Source of the DNA: Brevibacillus reuszeri
GTDB taxonomy: Bacteria; Bacillota; Bacilli; Brevibacillales; Brevibacillaceae
Direction of reading: 5' to 3'
Length of the DNA stretch: 64,000 bases
Assembly (NCBI RefSeq): GCF_002897295.1
Contig: NZ_BEXF01000005.1
Location: 296,725-360,724, forward strand
The translations under genes and the position numbers were made by a program. Position 1 is the stretch's first letter, and each line of letters opens with the position of its first letter. Positions 62,957-64,000 of this stretch are shown in pieces. The notes beneath the pieces were generated by a model, which made no database searches, was not told where the DNA came from, and saw only the letters and a program-made list of their open reading frames with translations.

Positions 62957-63487
62957 TCAGAAGAAAAACGTGTCAGAACTCTTTACGGCAATACCGTTAT
63001 TTTCTGTACCAAATCCATTCAGTACCTGATTATGGTGAGCAATGATTTGTTCCGCTTTCAACACAGGACTATCTAAAGTGGAATGGCAATCTTCTACGAG
63101 TGTGACATCGTATCCAAGTGAAACGGCTCGTCTGCTCGTAGTATCAATACAGTATTCAGTTTGCAAGCCAGCTATGACAAGCTGTTTGATTTCTCTTGAC
63201 GCAAGCACATCTTGCAGAGTGGTATCCAAAAAGGAATCACATGCAAATTTGCGAATCACTGGCTCATGTTCTAGAGGGGAAATGGTATGATAGATTTCCC
63301 AGGTCGGGGTTCCGATTGCAAACTCACCCTCGGTTTCACAATGCTGAACGTAGAGGACTGGGATTTGTAAATCACGGGCTCGGCTTATTAATTTTTCAAT
63401 GCGATCAGCTAATGCATGACCTTGAAACGCATGCTCGATAAGGTACTCTTGAACATCAACGATGAGTAGCGCAGTATTTTTACTCAT
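62957..63487 (-). CDS. Isochorismatase-family cysteine hydrolase
   Basis: 176 residues from the minus-strand ATG at 63487, with AAGGGGC upstream; the frame runs back to 63505. Family motifs: Asp in ALLIVDVQEYLIEH near residue 11, Lys in VIRKFACDSFLDTT near 80, and the nucleophilic Cys in VIAGLQTEYCIDTT near 116 with the preceding cis-peptide loop. Members hydrolyse amides or vinyl ethers (nicotinamidase, ureidoacrylate or isochorismate types); this one's substrate is unknown. Single-gene unit with its own terminator. Confidence 0.88.
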   Translation of the reverse strand: MSKNTALLIVDVQEYLIEHAFQGHALADRIEKLISRARDLQIPVLYVQHCETEGEFAIGTPTWEIYHTISPLEHEPVIRKFACDSFLDTTLQDVLASREIKQLVIAGLQTEYCIDTTSRRAVSLGYDVTLVEDCHSTLDSPVLKAEQIIAHHNQVLNGFGTENNGIAVKSSDTFFF

Positions 63488-63649
63488 GAAAAAGCCCCTT
63501 CCCATTTATGTACCCACAAGAACAGTATAGACGGAAAAGAAGGGGCGAACAAATGAATTCATAAATTTTATTGAATTTTCTACCATTTTGCAAACCCACT
63601 TGTATGAATCACTTCTAGTAGCTCGGCTTCAATGATGGAAGGAAGGGCA

Positions 63650-63973
63650 TTAAACGCCCACGAGACGATGGATTTCGAGCGTTTTCCCTTCCGCAATTTC
63701 CTGAGCAGTCTGATTTCTATATAGCTTTTCTACCTGAATGACATATACATAAAATACGATTTTACCCATTGATTGTACGCGAAACTCTTCAGGTACGCGC
63801 CCTTTGATAATTAAATTTGAGTCTCTCACCATTTCGTCGAGAGAAGAGAAGGTTTTGGACAGGGTGTGGCCTTGGAACTGACCCCATAACGTGAGACAAA
63901 TCAAAACACCTTCAAGAGAATGCGACCATGTCGTAAGATATGGGGACAACTTGGAGGTGTTTTTCTGTGGCAA
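63650..63973 (-). pseudogene. Broken reading frame at the right edge
   Basis: The C-terminal 65 residues (SSLDEMVRDSNLIIKGRV then FYVYVIQVEKLYRN) look like real protein of an exported type, but the upstream part reads as unrelated sequence with a stop at 63998, and no start with a ribosome site is seen. TTGGAACTGACCCC at about 63870 is like the end of an IS element. Probably a gene cut by an insertion; the rest is outside the window. Confidence 0.35.
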
Positions 63974-64000
63974 CGAGAGTAAGCTATCCCGCGGAAATTA

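Noticed and set aside
1..64000. CRISPR array, prophage or rRNA operon
   Set aside because: No regularly spaced repeats, phage structural genes, integrase or rRNA sequence were seen anywhere in the window.

Overview
The window reads as a chromosomal segment of a spore-forming Bacillota of the Paenibacillaceae type, most like Brevibacillus. This is an inference from purine-rich Shine-Dalgarno sites, frequent GTG/TTG starts, a KinA/KinE-like PAS kinase, a YycC-like small protein and the general style of the proteins. No rRNA, CRISPR array or intact transposon was seen. There are two intact tRNAs (Tyr-GTA, Leu-CAA) and one decayed 3' half of a tRNA-Leu.

The first half (1-31981) looks like ordinary host chromosome. 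It opens with the C-terminal part of an unidentified protein and a secreted protein. Next comes a reductive pyrimidine catabolism operon (preT-preA-hydA-ureidopropionase, 3851-8972) with an NCS1 nucleobase permease nearby on the other strand. Divergent from that operon is a two-gene unit of likely DNA-binding proteins. Then follow an ADP-ribosyltransferase-like protein, a chemotaxis receptor, a GNAT enzyme, a tenI-thiE pair, a heme-oxygenase-like monooxygenase, a PAS histidine kinase, a LiaRS-like two-component system, a MarR/RND/adaptor efflux set, a CcdA-ResA thiol-redox pair, an aminoglycoside-phosphotransferase-fold pseudokinase and several small proteins.

The tRNA-Leu at 31900-31981 and a degenerate tRNA-Leu 3' half at 60703-60764, each followed by a similar terminator, bracket about 28.7 kb that looks accessory. 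Its left part (32-39 kb) is AT-rich. It holds a Fur-box-preceded siderophore-type binding lipoprotein, a Btr-like AraC regulator with a fused binding domain (no permease), a Crp/Fnr regulator divergent from a nucleoside hydrolase, a ribokinase cut off next to an IS3-type transposase remnant, and two orphan lipoproteins. Its middle part (39.7-45.6 kb) is an uncharacterised catabolic cluster: epimerase, DapA-family aldolase/lyase, an Nramp-fold transporter lacking the metal-binding motifs, a GGDEF-type regulator with a C-terminal winged helix, and a Gfo/Idh/MocA oxidoreductase. Its right part (46.8-60.7 kb) is GC-rich and looks like a peptide-scavenging module: serine beta-lactamase-like hydrolase, TetR regulator, a complete Opp/Dpp ABC importer with one permease gene frameshifted by one base, an alpha/beta hydrolase, and two S9 peptidases.

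From 60.8 kb the sequence returns to host-like content: DUF6630-like and DUF4241-like proteins, an isochorismatase-family hydrolase and a broken reading frame at the right edge.
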